Source: Chthonomonas sp. UBA2785
GTDB lineage: Bacteria; Armatimonadota; Fimbriimonadia; Fimbriimonadales; Fimbriimonadaceae
Length of the DNA stretch: 64,000 nt
Assembly (NCBI GenBank): GCA_002352215.1
Contig: DEIB01000056.1
Coordinates: 124,001 to 188,000 of the forward strand
Direction of reading: 5' to 3'
Part shown: positions 26,045 to 34,102 of the stretch, piece after piece
Numbering within the stretch: the first letter of the stretch is position 1
Layout: each line of letters begins with the position of its first letter
Notes under the pieces: generated by a model
Told to the model about the DNA's origin: nothing
Seen by the model: only the letters and a program-made list of their open reading frames with translations
Database searches by the model: none
Translations under genes and position numbers: made by a program

Positions 26045-27382
26045 ATGGCCACCGAAATGCGCCTCCTCCGGCTTGTGAACCAAGCCGCAAATAAGCTTGC
26101 CAGCGTTGACGACGTGGAGAGTGTTCTCCGCGACGTCCTGGCTATCTGCGTCGAGGCGGCGGGGGCGATGGGGGGCACGATCTACCTGCATGAGCCCTCA
26201 ACAAGGCGTCTCAAGTTTAAGCACGTGCTGCCTTCGGATATTGGATCAAAGCTCGAGCGCTTAGATATTCCGGACAACTTTGGGGTGGCGGGCGAGGTCT
26301 TCCAGGCCCGCACCGCGCGGATTAACGAGTTCCCCAATGCCAGCGTGCAGACCCGCACCGACTTTGAGCGCAAGGCCGGGGTGACGGTGCGGTCCATGCT
26401 CACTATGCCGCTGATGATTACGGGCACGGAGCCCCTCGGCGTTATTCAGTTAGTCAACAAGATCGAGGGCAACTTTGACGAAGCCGACCTCCAGATGCTC
26501 GATATCATCAGTGATATTTGCGCGCTGGCGGTGAGCAACAGTCGCCTGATGGAGCGCCGCCGCCAAGTGGCAGCTCTGGAAGGGATGGGGCGTGCCGCCC
26601 ACGATTTGGCCAACAAGGCCGGGGTGCTGGTGACGTTCTTGCCGGAGTTCCGGCGGAACCTGACCGGGTTGCAGCAAGCCCTGAAGGACGAAGGCGTGAC
26701 GGGCGAGGCCTGGCTTTATCTCCAACTCCTTGAAGGCACGTTTGAGGACGTGTTTGAGCCGTATTCAGACCGCGTCTACCGCTATGCACGGCTGGTGAAT
26801 AACCTCGCGGCCGGGCGTCCCCTTGAGCCCAAGAAGAAGCGCCAAGACTTTGCCGCCATCGTGCGGGAGGCCGCCGAGTTCATGGAGCCGCAAGCCCGTG
26901 AAGCCCGCGCGCTTATCCAATACGACCTGGCCACGGATGCTCCCGAGCACTACTTTGATGACCTCTACGTCATGCGGATTGTCGAGAATTTAGTTGGCAA
27001 TGCGATCAAGGCGGTGGCCGAATCGGTGCCGAAGGAGTGGAAGGCCAACCACCCGGACAAGCTGGAGACCTACGGTGTGATCCGCGTGAACTACCGGTTT
27101 GATCAGAACTACCACGTGCTGGAGATTAGCGATAGTGGCCCGGGGATGTCGCCGCAAACCGTGCGTGAAATCCTAGAGGGTTCGGCCCGGACTTCTTGGG
27201 CGAATAGCGCGGGCAGTGGCCTCGGCACCAAGGTGGTGCTGGACCTCGCCGCCACCCATGATGCCCGCTTGCAGATTGATAGCCGCCTGGGAGAGGGCAC
27301 TACATTCCGGCTGGACTTCCCGCACGTCGCGATGGATGTGCCGGGGGCAGTGGGGGCAGCTAGCCCCCAAAAGTCAAGCTAA
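26045..27382 (+). CDS. GAF-domain sensor histidine kinase
   Basis: 445 aa, soluble. A GAF domain occupies about residues 15-170 (from LASVDDVESVLRDVLAICVE to ICALAVSNSRLMERRR, with PLGVIQLVNKIEGNFDEADL as its C-terminal strand-helix). The H-box is GMGRAAHDLANKAGVLVTFL, where the phosphorylated His is followed by D-L-A-N rather than E-L-R-x-P-L. HATPase_c motifs: N-box IVENLVGNAIKAVAES, G1 ISDSGPGMSPQTV, G2 GSGLGTKVVLDLA. No transmembrane segment and no response regulator nearby, so it is an orphan kinase. Converges with the PP2C gene with a nine-base overlap. Confidence 0.87.
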   Translation: MATEMRLLRLVNQAANKLASVDDVESVLRDVLAICVEAAGAMGGTIYLHEPSTRRLKFKHVLPSDIGSKLERLDIPDNFGVAGEVFQARTARINEFPNASVQTRTDFERKAGVTVRSMLTMPLMITGTEPLGVIQLVNKIEGNFDEADLQMLDIISDICALAVSNSRLMERRRQVAALEGMGRAAHDLANKAGVLVTFLPEFRRNLTGLQQALKDEGVTGEAWLYLQLLEGTFEDVFEPYSDRVYRYARLVNNLAAGRPLEPKKKRQDFAAIVREAAEFMEPQAREARALIQYDLATDAPEHYFDDLYVMRIVENLVGNAIKAVAESVPKEWKANHPDKLETYGVIRVNYRFDQNYHVLEISDSGPGMSPQTVREILEGSARTSWANSAGSGLGTKVVLDLAATHDARLQIDSRLGEGTTFRLDFPHVAMDVPGAVGAASPQKSS

Positions 27383-28201
27383 GGGCTCGAGGCCCTGCAC
27401 GTGCACTACCAGCACGGTGGCGTTATCGCTGCCGCCATCGGCCAAAGCCATGCGTACAAGCTCGCCTGCCGCCGGGGAAGGTCCGCGCTGGCTCAGAACC
27501 TCTTGAATCTGCTCCATTGAAACGTGATTTGTTACGCCATCGCTACACAGCATGTAAATATCATTCGGTAAAACGATGTCGGATAATACGTCGACTTCGA
27601 GGGCATCTTGGGTGCCAATTGCCCGCAGAATCACGTGCTTGTAGGGGTGACGCTCGGCTTCCTCGCGCGACATGATGCCCTGCGAGACCGTCTCCTCCAC
27701 CCAGGTGTGGTCGCGGGTCAGCATCTCAATCTCGCCGCCGCGCAGCCGGTAGATGCGGCTATCGCCCACGTGGGCAATCACGGCTTGATCTTGCACCAGG
27801 GCGAGGGCGCTGAGCGTGGTGCCCATGCCTTTCCACTGCGGGTTGGCGCGGGCGCGGTCCAGCACAAAGCGGTTGGCGGCCAGCGTGGCTTGCAGGGCGG
27901 CGGTTTGGACCGATTCGCTGGGGTGAGCGTAGTACACGTCCAGCCAGGTCTTGCAGGCGACTTCGCTGGCGATCTGCCCAGCTTCGTGGCCGCCCATGCC
28001 GTCGCACATGATGAACACGGAGCCCCGGCGCGCGGCATCGGCATCGGTGTCGGGCAGATAGAACTCGGCTTTATCCTCGTTGTTCTCGCGCACCCGGCCC
28101 ATGTCGGTCTTTTGCGCGACCTGGACTTGCAGGCGCACCCTCAGCTCGGCGGCAGGCGCAATCGTCTCGACGGCGTAATCGGCGGTGATATCTTCCATCA
28201 T
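27374..28201 (-). CDS. PP2C family serine/threonine phosphatase (Stp1-like)
   Basis: Dephosphorylates proteins modified by Hanks-type kinases. 275 aa. PPM motifs: TDMGRVRENNEDKAEF (motif 1 with the N-x-D metal residues), VFIMCDGMGGHEAGQIASEV (motif 2 DGMGGH), MGTTLSALALVQDQAVIAHV, GDSRIYRLRGGEIEMLTRDH, MLCSDGVTNHVSMEQI (SDG) and LADGGSDNATVLVV (DN). All metal ligands are present. The start ATG at 28201 overlaps the stop of the FHA gene by ATGA, so they form one unit. No kinase gene is seen in the window. Confidence 0.95.
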   Translation of the reverse strand: MMEDITADYAVETIAPAAELRVRLQVQVAQKTDMGRVRENNEDKAEFYLPDTDADAARRGSVFIMCDGMGGHEAGQIASEVACKTWLDVYYAHPSESVQTAALQATLAANRFVLDRARANPQWKGMGTTLSALALVQDQAVIAHVGDSRIYRLRGGEIEMLTRDHTWVEETVSQGIMSREEAERHPYKHVILRAIGTQDALEVDVLSDIVLPNDIYMLCSDGVTNHVSMEQIQEVLSQRGPSPAAGELVRMALADGGSDNATVLVVHVQGLEPLA

Positions 28202-29076
28202 GCGCCTCGATAGCGGATTCGCAAGGTGAGCTGCCCGATCTGAATCTCGTCGCCGTCTTGGATGCGGGTGCGTTGCCCGGTGGCGAGCTTGGCACCGTTC
28301 ACGCTAGTGCCATTGCTGCTGCCGGTGTCGGTGAAGTAGACGGCATCCGGGGTGAGGTCAATCGTGCCGTGCGACCCGCTCACGTACGGGTCGGCCACCA
28401 CCACGTCATTGCCGTCGCGGCGACCAAAAGTCTGGACACCTTCGCGCAGGGGGATCTCGCCGTTGGCGGTCACCAGCCAGGCGCGCACGGTGTCTTCGCC
28501 CGGGGTCATGGGGGCGGCGGCCATGGCCATGGTGCGGCCTCCACTCGGCATCAGGGTGCGGGCGGCCTGGCCGGGCTCTTGGATGCGTACCACGTGCCCA
28601 CCAAACTCAATGCTCTGGCCGGGCGTCACATTCAAAACCTGACCCACGGCCAGCGGCTGGCCATCCACCTTGGTGCCGTTCGTGCTGCCAAGGTCTTCGA
28701 TCGTAAAGCCATCATCGGTGGCCGTGAGGCGGGCGTGCTGGCGGCTAATGCGGTTGTCGTCAATGGCGATGTCGCCCTTGCGGCCCACCAGGTTGGCCCC
28801 GGGGCGGATGGGGTGCTCGCGGCCGGCTTCATCCACCAGCACGGGCAGGCGGACGCTGGGCGCCCCGAAGGCATCGCCATCCAGCGCAATCGCAAAGATG
28901 AGGCCGCACTCGTTGCACGCCATCAATCCGGGCGGATTGAAGCTCTTGCACACCGGGCACTGCACCGGCACGATGGTCTGGGTGACCTGGAGCGACGGCC
29001 CGCCGCCCATCAGCGTGCGGTTCAGGTCCACCGGCGGGCCACCGCCCATTACGGTTCGGTTCGGGTCCATGTTCAT
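28198..29076 (-). CDS. Zinc-ribbon protein with two FHA domains
   Basis: 292 aa signalling scaffold binding phosphothreonine peptides. The N-terminus has repeated motifs NRTVMGGG and NRTLMGGG then TQTIVP, plausible phospho-Thr sites like those recognised by FHA domains. A C4 zinc ribbon (CPVCKSFNPPGLMACNECGL) follows. FHA 1 is about residues 95-160 (GRKGDIAIDDNRISRQHARL, LGSTNGT). A linker with RTLM and GRTMAMAAAP is followed by FHA 2 (FGRRDGNDVVVADPYVSGSH, GSSNGTSVNG). Stop couples to PP2C (ATGA); ATG overlaps the upstream stop (TAATG). Probably acts with the phosphatase. Confidence 0.93.
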   Translation of the reverse strand: MNMDPNRTVMGGGPPVDLNRTLMGGGPSLQVTQTIVPVQCPVCKSFNPPGLMACNECGLIFAIALDGDAFGAPSVRLPVLVDEAGREHPIRPGANLVGRKGDIAIDDNRISRQHARLTATDDGFTIEDLGSTNGTKVDGQPLAVGQVLNVTPGQSIEFGGHVVRIQEPGQAARTLMPSGGRTMAMAAAPMTPGEDTVRAWLVTANGEIPLREGVQTFGRRDGNDVVVADPYVSGSHGTIDLTPDAVYFTDTGSSNGTSVNGAKLATGQRTRIQDGDEIQIGQLTLRIRYRGA

Positions 29077-30101
29077 TACGGGGCCTCGGTGACGGCGGAA
29101 ACGATGGTGTCACCCCGGCGCAGAGCGTCCACCACGGCTTGCCCGCTGGTGACGTTGCCGAACACGCAGTAGTCATCATCCAGGCTGGGTTCCGGCTCTA
29201 GCGTGATGTAGAACTGCGAGCCCGCCGTGTCGCTGCGCACGGAGTTGAGGGCCATGGCCACGGCGTACTGGTTGTGGCGCAGGGGGCTGGCTTCAAACGG
29301 GATGGTGTAGCCCGGGCCACCGGTGCCGATGCGCGGGTCGGTGAGGGGAAGCGTCTTGGTGAGCGGGTCGCCGCCCTGAATCACGAAGCCGACTTCGTAG
29401 CGGTGCAGGATGATGCCGTTGTAGAACTGCTGATTCACCAAGTCCACAAAGTTGGCCACGGTATTGGGAGCGGCGGAGGTGTCCAGGCTCATCACAATCT
29501 CGCCGCGCGTGCCGAAGTTCATCCGCACCCGGGGGTTCGCGACGATCACGCCGTTGACGGTGGCGAGCTTGCTGTTATCGGCTTCGCTGCGCGCCGTAAC
29601 AGTGTAGGCACCCACGCCGGCGGGGCGGAAGAGGCCGTCCTGGTCAATGGTGCCACCGGTGGCCTCCCAGCTCACGCGGCGGTTGCTGGTGTTCTGCACA
29701 TCGGCGGAGAATGTAAAGCGGCTTTGCGGGGCCATCACGGGGCCAGCCCCCGGGGTGATACGCACGGTCACGCCATCGGTCACGGCGACGTTGGCGGTGG
29801 CGTTAATGCCCGGAGCCCCCGCGAACTGCGCGCGCACCGTGTAGTTGCCCGGCGTGGTGGGGGCGGTGTAACGACCGCCACTGGTGATCGTGCCCGCGCT
29901 GGCGCTCCATTCGATGGCCACACCTTCGCCGCCCACGGCAAAGGCCGTGAAGTCCAGGCTTTCGCCAATGCGAACCGAAGCCGTGGAAGGAGAAATCCGC
30001 AGGGATTGAGGAGGGGTCGTCGAGACGGATGTGGCCCCCGCACATCCCCAAATCAGGAGCAAAAAGGCCACCCACCACCACGAGCCGAGCGCGCGCCGCA
30101 T
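29076..30101 (-). CDS. Lipoprotein with Ig-like repeats and a cyclophilin-type PPIase domain
   Basis: 341 aa extracytoplasmic folding factor. Signal peptide ends in a lipobox, LIWGC, near residue 20. Two bacterial Ig-like segments follow (RISPSTASVRIGESLDFTAF, then ITPGAGPVMAPQSRFTFSAD), each with a W..S/A..G.I...G.Y/F. pattern. The C-terminal cyclophilin domain begins MNFGTRGEIVMSLDTSAAPN and has FVDLVNQQFYNGIILHRYEV, VIQGGDP, GSQFYITLEPEPSLDDDYCV and FGNVTSGQAVVDAL. The catalytic Arg of F-H-R is shifted but ILHRYE keeps it. GC-rich, no frameshift. It is the first gene of the minus-strand FHA/PP2C unit. Confidence 0.93.
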   Translation of the reverse strand: MRRALGSWWWVAFLLLIWGCAGATSVSTTPPQSLRISPSTASVRIGESLDFTAFAVGGEGVAIEWSASAGTITSGGRYTAPTTPGNYTVRAQFAGAPGINATANVAVTDGVTVRITPGAGPVMAPQSRFTFSADVQNTSNRRVSWEATGGTIDQDGLFRPAGVGAYTVTARSEADNSKLATVNGVIVANPRVRMNFGTRGEIVMSLDTSAAPNTVANFVDLVNQQFYNGIILHRYEVGFVIQGGDPLTKTLPLTDPRIGTGGPGYTIPFEASPLRHNQYAVAMALNSVRSDTAGSQFYITLEPEPSLDDDYCVFGNVTSGQAVVDALRRGDTIVSAVTEAP

Positions 30102-30107
30102 AGGCTG

Positions 30108-30115
30108 GTTGTACC
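30108..30115 (-). promoter_or_regulatory. GGTANNNT-like box before the PPIase lipoprotein
   Basis: On the minus strand GGTACAAC ends six bases before the ATG at 30101, with no Shine-Dalgarno sequence, matching the short-leader pattern of this genome. Confidence 0.35.
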
Positions 30116-30162
30116 TAATCCAAACGTCACGCTCTACCCGGTGGGGGGCGAACTCGGCGTCT

Positions 30163-30168
30163 CACAAT
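30163..30168 (+). promoter_or_regulatory. -10-like CACAAT before the transaminase
   Basis: CACAAT ends seven bases before ATG 30176; no ribosome binding site. Weaker than the GGTANNNT examples but at the same distance. Confidence 0.3.
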
Positions 30169-30175
30169 TGTAACT

Positions 30176-31558
30176 ATGACCACGGCCCCGGTTTCATCCA
30201 CGCAAGCCACCGCATTTCCCGGCCCCGTTTCGGCGGCGATGCTGGACGAAATGCGCAACTACGTGATCTACGATCCGTACCCGTTTGTGCTCGACCTCGC
30301 GAAAGGGAAGGGCATGGAATTGGAGACCGTGGATGGCCAGCAGTTGTTCGACTGGGTGGGCTACTACGGCTCGCGCTTGCTGGCGCACAACCACCCGGAT
30401 ATGGTGGAGCCCGAGTTCCTGCAGCGGCTCGGCATGGTGGCCACGCACAAGGTGGCGAACCCCGACTTTTTGACGCCGGAATGCTTGGCGTACTACCGCA
30501 TGCTGCACCGGGTGGCCCCCGAGAGCATGCGCAACGACCACCTGGAGGTTTACGCGGTGAACAGCGGGGCCGAAGCGGTGGAGAACATGATGAAGTACTT
30601 GGTGTCGCGGTTTAACTGCAAGCACCGCGCCGCCGGCACCACCCCCACCGCCCGGCGCTTTGTGTACTTCGATCGCGCCTTCCACGGCCGCACGGTGTAC
30701 GCCCTGGGCGTGACGCAAACGATGGACCCGGTGGCGACGCAAGACTTCCACGGGCTCATCAGCGGCGGCAACATCAAGCTGCCGTTCCCGGCGCTCGACA
30801 CCGACAAGACGGAATCGGAGAACCTGCGGGCCAGCCAAAACGCGCTGGACATGCTGGACATGGTGCTGCAGCAGATGGCCAGCGAAGTGGTGGGCATTAT
30901 CGTCGAGCCGATCCAAGGCGCGGGCGGTCAGCGCATGGCGCTGCCATCGTTCTTCCGAGGGCTGAGCGAATTGGCGCACAAGCACGGTGTGGCCTTGGCG
31001 TTTGACGAAGTGCAAACCGGACTGGGCGCAACGGGCCGCATGTTTGCGATTGACCACTTTGACCTGCCTTACTCGCCGCTGGCGGTGGCCACGGGCAAGA
31101 AGTTTGGGGCCGGCGTGATCTACATGAAGGAGCCGCTGGAAGAGGTCGGCGTGCTGGATAGCACCTGGGGCGGCACCCTGGCCGACATGGTGCGGGTGGT
31201 GCGCGAGATGGAGATCATCGAGCGCGATGGGCTGATTGAGCACGCCGCCCAGATGGGCCATGAGATCAACCGGGCTCTTCGCGCCCTGCAGCTTCGCCAC
31301 CAAGGCATCGTACTGAACGTGCGAGGGATGGGGCTGTACCAAGGGTTTAGCCTGGACAGTTCGGAGCGCAAGGCGGCGGTGGTGCGCACGGCCCTGCGCG
31401 AGCACGGTCTGCTCCTGCTGGGGGCCGGGGAGCGCAGCATCCGCTTGCGCCCGAACCTGAACGTCACCTCGGAAGATGTGGAGCGGCTGATCGCGATGCT
31501 GGACGAGATCCTGACCGCCGTGGCAAATGAGCCGCTGCGAAAGGAACCCAGCGCCTAG
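30176..31558 (+). CDS. Class III aminotransferase, L-lysine 6-transaminase-like
   Basis: PLP enzyme moving an omega-amino group to 2-oxoglutarate. 460 aa. Motifs: YDPYPFVLDLAKGKGMELET, LLAHNHPDM, YAVNSGAEAVENMMKYLVSR, YFDRAFHGRTVYALGVTQTM, IIVEPIQGAGGQRM, LAFDEVQTGLGATGRMFAI with the PLP-ring Asp, and VATGKKFGAGVIYM, whose lysine forms the Schiff base. The overall arrangement, with a long segment around the HG-RT motif, fits lysine 6-transaminase better than ornithine or GABA transaminases, but substrate choice is inference. A separate ornithine-type enzyme lies at 55559. Confidence 0.85.
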   Translation: MTTAPVSSTQATAFPGPVSAAMLDEMRNYVIYDPYPFVLDLAKGKGMELETVDGQQLFDWVGYYGSRLLAHNHPDMVEPEFLQRLGMVATHKVANPDFLTPECLAYYRMLHRVAPESMRNDHLEVYAVNSGAEAVENMMKYLVSRFNCKHRAAGTTPTARRFVYFDRAFHGRTVYALGVTQTMDPVATQDFHGLISGGNIKLPFPALDTDKTESENLRASQNALDMLDMVLQQMASEVVGIIVEPIQGAGGQRMALPSFFRGLSELAHKHGVALAFDEVQTGLGATGRMFAIDHFDLPYSPLAVATGKKFGAGVIYMKEPLEEVGVLDSTWGGTLADMVRVVREMEIIERDGLIEHAAQMGHEINRALRALQLRHQGIVLNVRGMGLYQGFSLDSSERKAAVVRTALREHGLLLLGAGERSIRLRPNLNVTSEDVERLIAMLDEILTAVANEPLRKEPSA

Positions 31559-31561
31559 CGC

Positions 31562-32722
31562 TCAGATGCGGCGGCGGCGCTTCTTCACCTTGGGCGGAAC
31601 CAGGGTGCGGAGCTCCGCCAAGTCGCCGAAGCACAAAAGTCGGTCGCCGGAGAGAAGCTCAAAGTTGGCATCGGGCACCGCCATGGTCTCGCCGTTCCGT
31701 TCCACGGTCAGCACGAGAATGTCGCGCTCACCTAAGCCGCTACTGCCGATGCGCTGACCCGTGAGCGGGTTATGGGGGCCAAGCTGGATCTCCACCACCC
31801 CGTGCCCATGGGCGACGGTCATGCGTTCGCGCAGGTCGAGCTCGGGGAAGGCGACCTGCTCGTTGATGTAATCGACGATAATGCCGGCGATGTCCTTGCC
31901 GGTGGCTTTCTCGATGCCTTCCAGGCCCGGGCTTGAGTTCACTTCGATGATTTGGGGGCCGTCGGCACCTTCCAGCATGTCCACCCCTGCGATCCGCAGG
32001 CCGAGGATGTGGGCGGCGCGGATGGCGGCTTCGGCGTAGGCAGGTTCCAGGTCAATGGCCTCGGCCTTGCCGCCCCGGTGCAGGTTGCTCCGGAACTCCT
32101 GTCCCTGCGCCACGCGACGCATCGCCCCCACCACCTGGTTGCCCACCACAAAGGCGCGGACGTCGCGGCCCTTGCTTTCGGCCACAAATTTTTGGATGAG
32201 GACGCTCTGCTTGGCGCCCTGCATGGCTTCCACAATGGCCTCGGCGATTTTGTTGGATTCGGCGAGGATCACCCCGACGCCCTGGGTGCCCTGCATCATC
32301 TTGATGATGACGGGAGCGCCGCCCACCCGGTCAATGGCCATGAGAATGTCGGCTTGGTTGCGGACAAACATGGTGGGCGCAATGCCGATGTCGTGCTTGG
32401 AGAGAATCTGGAGTGCGCGCAGCTTGTCGCGGCTGTTGCCGATGGAGTTGGCGGTGTTGGCGACGAACACGCCCATCTGCTGGAACTGGCGCACTACGGC
32501 GGTACCGAACGTGGTCACGCTGGCCCCGATGCGCGGCACCACCGCGTCCACTTCGCCCAGGCGGCGGCGACGGTAGAGAAGCCCGGGATTCTCCTGCTCC
32601 ATGCTGATGGCGAACTGGAGGGTATCGAGGACCTGAACCTGGTGGCCGCGCACACGGGCGGCTTCGCGCAGGCGGCGGGTGCTGTAGCAGCGGGGGGAGC
32701 GAGACAGAATGACAACGCGCAT
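31562..32722 (-). CDS. rimK: RimK-like ATP-grasp ligase with a C-terminal RCK_C/TrkA-C-like domain
   Basis: Predicted glutamate ligase modifying a protein (RimK adds Glu to ribosomal protein S6). 386 aa, about 85 longer than E. coli RimK. The RimK part has VVPRIGASVTTFGTAVVRQF, KLRALQILSKHDIGIAPTMF, IIKMMQGTQGVGVILAESNK, LIQKFVAESKGRDVRAFVVG and IIEVNSSPGLEGIEKATGKD. From about residue 295 a second domain reads VVEIQLGPHNPLTGQRIGSS then ERDILVLTVERNGETMAVPD and a DRLLCFGDLAELRTL segment, the pattern of TrkA-C domains that bind small ligands. A basic VKKRRRRI end follows. It is five bases downstream of the RimB-like gene. Confidence 0.9.
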   Translation of the reverse strand: MRVVILSRSPRCYSTRRLREAARVRGHQVQVLDTLQFAISMEQENPGLLYRRRRLGEVDAVVPRIGASVTTFGTAVVRQFQQMGVFVANTANSIGNSRDKLRALQILSKHDIGIAPTMFVRNQADILMAIDRVGGAPVIIKMMQGTQGVGVILAESNKIAEAIVEAMQGAKQSVLIQKFVAESKGRDVRAFVVGNQVVGAMRRVAQGQEFRSNLHRGGKAEAIDLEPAYAEAAIRAAHILGLRIAGVDMLEGADGPQIIEVNSSPGLEGIEKATGKDIAGIIVDYINEQVAFPELDLRERMTVAHGHGVVEIQLGPHNPLTGQRIGSSGLGERDILVLTVERNGETMAVPDANFELLSGDRLLCFGDLAELRTLVPPKVKKRRRRI

Positions 32723-32727
32723 GGGGA

Positions 32728-33156
32728 TTAGAGAGCGAGGGGGCTGTGCAGGAAGGTGTGGTTGGGGTCCACAAGGAAGCGAGAATCGAGCGCGGCCCGC
32801 CCGATGAGCATGCGGTGCGTCATGCGTCCGCGAAAACTGAGATTGATATCAATGGGGAAGGTGTGCCCGCCCAGGGTGATGAGGGTTTGCACCACATCGC
32901 GCTCGGAGGGTTGCCCGTTGCTGGACTTGACGGTGGCGGTGCGCAGGGGCGTGCAGGTCACCCACTGGCTGCGGCCCGTCTTGCGGCTCAGCACGACTTT
33001 GAAGCGGATTTGGCCATCCGGGAGATGCTGGAGTTCCTCCGCATGGAGACTGCTGGTGCGCGCCCCGGTGTCGAGCTTGGCGACGAGGTCGTGGACGCCC
33101 CATTCGGGGAGGCTAATGCGCTCGCGCCAGCCCACGATGACGCGAGGGGATGTCAT
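32728..33156 (-). CDS. RimB-like retropepsin (ATP-dependent zinc protease family)
   Basis: Family of small pepsin-like proteins encoded beside rimK and named RimB in Pseudomonas, where it trims the glutamate tail of S6. About 142 aa from ATG 33156; an in-frame ATG at 33165 is an equal alternative, and the longer frame is unlikely. Core motifs: VIVGWRERISLPEWGVHDLV, then LDTGARTSSLHAEEL containing the catalytic Asp (D-T-G-A-R-T-S-A-L-H-A), and FRGRMTHRMLIGRAALDSRF with FLVDP. The gene follows a terminator of the Spy-like gene and precedes rimK with a five-base gap, so the two are an operon. Confidence 0.88.
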   Translation of the reverse strand: MTSPRVIVGWRERISLPEWGVHDLVAKLDTGARTSSLHAEELQHLPDGQIRFKVVLSRKTGRSQWVTCTPLRTATVKSSNGQPSERDVVQTLITLGGHTFPIDINLSFRGRMTHRMLIGRAALDSRFLVDPNHTFLHSPLAL

Positions 33157-33201
33157 GCCCCGCATTTTACGCGCCTGGGGCGCGAGTTCGGCGCGGGGTG
33201 A

Positions 33202-33237
33202 GAAAGAAAAAATGGGCCGCCTCTTGCGAAGCGGCCC
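33202..33237 (-). terminator. Rho-independent terminator of the Spy-like gene
   Basis: Read on the minus strand, GGGCCGC (33237-33231) pairs with GCGGCCC (33220-33214), followed by ATTTTTTCTTTC. It starts 34 bases after the stop of the gene at 33271-33942 and ends transcription before rimB. Confidence 0.8.
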
Positions 33238-33270
33238 CAACGTGTATCTCTTGGTCTGTGAAGTCGTTGT

Positions 33271-33942
33271 TTAGATGTGCAGGCTGGTCGGGCGGGCCGG
33301 CGGGGCGCTTTGGCGTTCACCGCGGCCTTCGCCACGTCGCTGGCCCATGCGTTCGCGGATGCGGTCGCGCAGCTTGCTGCGGGCCTCTTCCATTTGCTTG
33401 CGCTGGGCTTCGGTCAGCAGGTTCTGGAACTCGCTGCGGTAGCGCTCAGCCATGGCCTTGAACTCGGCGCGACGGTCTTCGTCCGAGATCGCTTCGTTCT
33501 TGCGCAGGGCTTCGAATTGGGCGCGCTTGGTTTCCATCAGCCGTTCCATCTGGGCGCGTTGGGCATCCGAGAGACCGAGCTTCTCGTCCATCCGGTCGAG
33601 TCGCTTGGTACGCGCTTCGGCCCGCATCGCTTCCAGCTTCGCCTTCTGCTCCGGCGTGAGGATGGATTGGGCGCGTTCCTTCAGGCTCTTCAGTTCATCC
33701 CGCAGGGCACTGCGGTCCTGGCTGTCCTTGGCCTTGGCGCGGAGCGCTTTGGCTTCGCTGCGCAGGGCATCGAACTGAGCCCGTTGAGCTTCGGTCAGGT
33801 TCAGGGCTTGCATCTTGGCCCCTCGCTGCTCCTTGCCCAAGGCGGCAAAGGTCGCGGGGGTCGCGGCGGCGCCGACGATTCCGGCACCGAGGGCGGTGAA
33901 GAGAATCGCGGAGGTGGCCATTCCAGCTTGTTTGCGTTTCAC
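33271..33942 (-). CDS. Spy/CpxP-like LTxxQ periplasmic protein
   Basis: 223 aa from GTG 33942, eight bases after GGGAG; the frame extends further upstream but lacks a site there. A signal-like hydrophobic segment (MATSAILFTALGAGIVGAA) is followed by a long helical region with four LTxxQ-type motifs: LTEAQRAQ, LTPEQKAK, LSDAQRAQ, LTEAQRKQ. The region is rich in charged residues, with ERYRSEFQNLL and a final Arg/Gly-rich tail (ERMGQRRGEGRGERQS). Relatives are periplasmic chaperones or metal-stress sensors. The tail is unusual. A terminator lies just after the stop. Confidence 0.85.
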   Translation of the reverse strand: MKRKQAGMATSAILFTALGAGIVGAAATPATFAALGKEQRGAKMQALNLTEAQRAQFDALRSEAKALRAKAKDSQDRSALRDELKSLKERAQSILTPEQKAKLEAMRAEARTKRLDRMDEKLGLSDAQRAQMERLMETKRAQFEALRKNEAISDEDRRAEFKAMAERYRSEFQNLLTEAQRKQMEEARSKLRDRIRERMGQRRGEGRGERQSAPPARPTSLHI

Positions 33943-34065
33943 GGTTTTGGTCTCCCGAGGGATCACTGCTTTAGCAGGGATGCTCGTGAAGGCATTGACG
34001 AGGGTTCTTTGCCTTTGTTCAGTAAAAATTGGCGGGCGGGGAGAAGTCCCATTCGTACATGGCTT

Positions 34066-34095
34066 TTGAGTTCGCGGGCGTGCCTGAGATACACT
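34066..34095 (+). promoter_or_regulatory. Candidate gatB promoter (TTGAGT-18-TACACT)
   Basis: A -35-like TTGAGT (34066-34071) is separated by 18 bases from TACACT (34090-34095). The -10 ends seven bases before ATG 34103, and there is no Shine-Dalgarno sequence, so the mRNA would be leaderless. This is the best two-part example in the window. Confidence 0.55.
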
Positions 34096-34102
34096 CGGGA
34101 AG

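Noticed and set aside
30194..31405. 403-residue minus-strand frame opposite the lysine-6-transaminase-like gene
   Set aside because: His/Val/Arg-rich shadow frame without a family motif; the plus-strand PLP enzyme has all its motifs.
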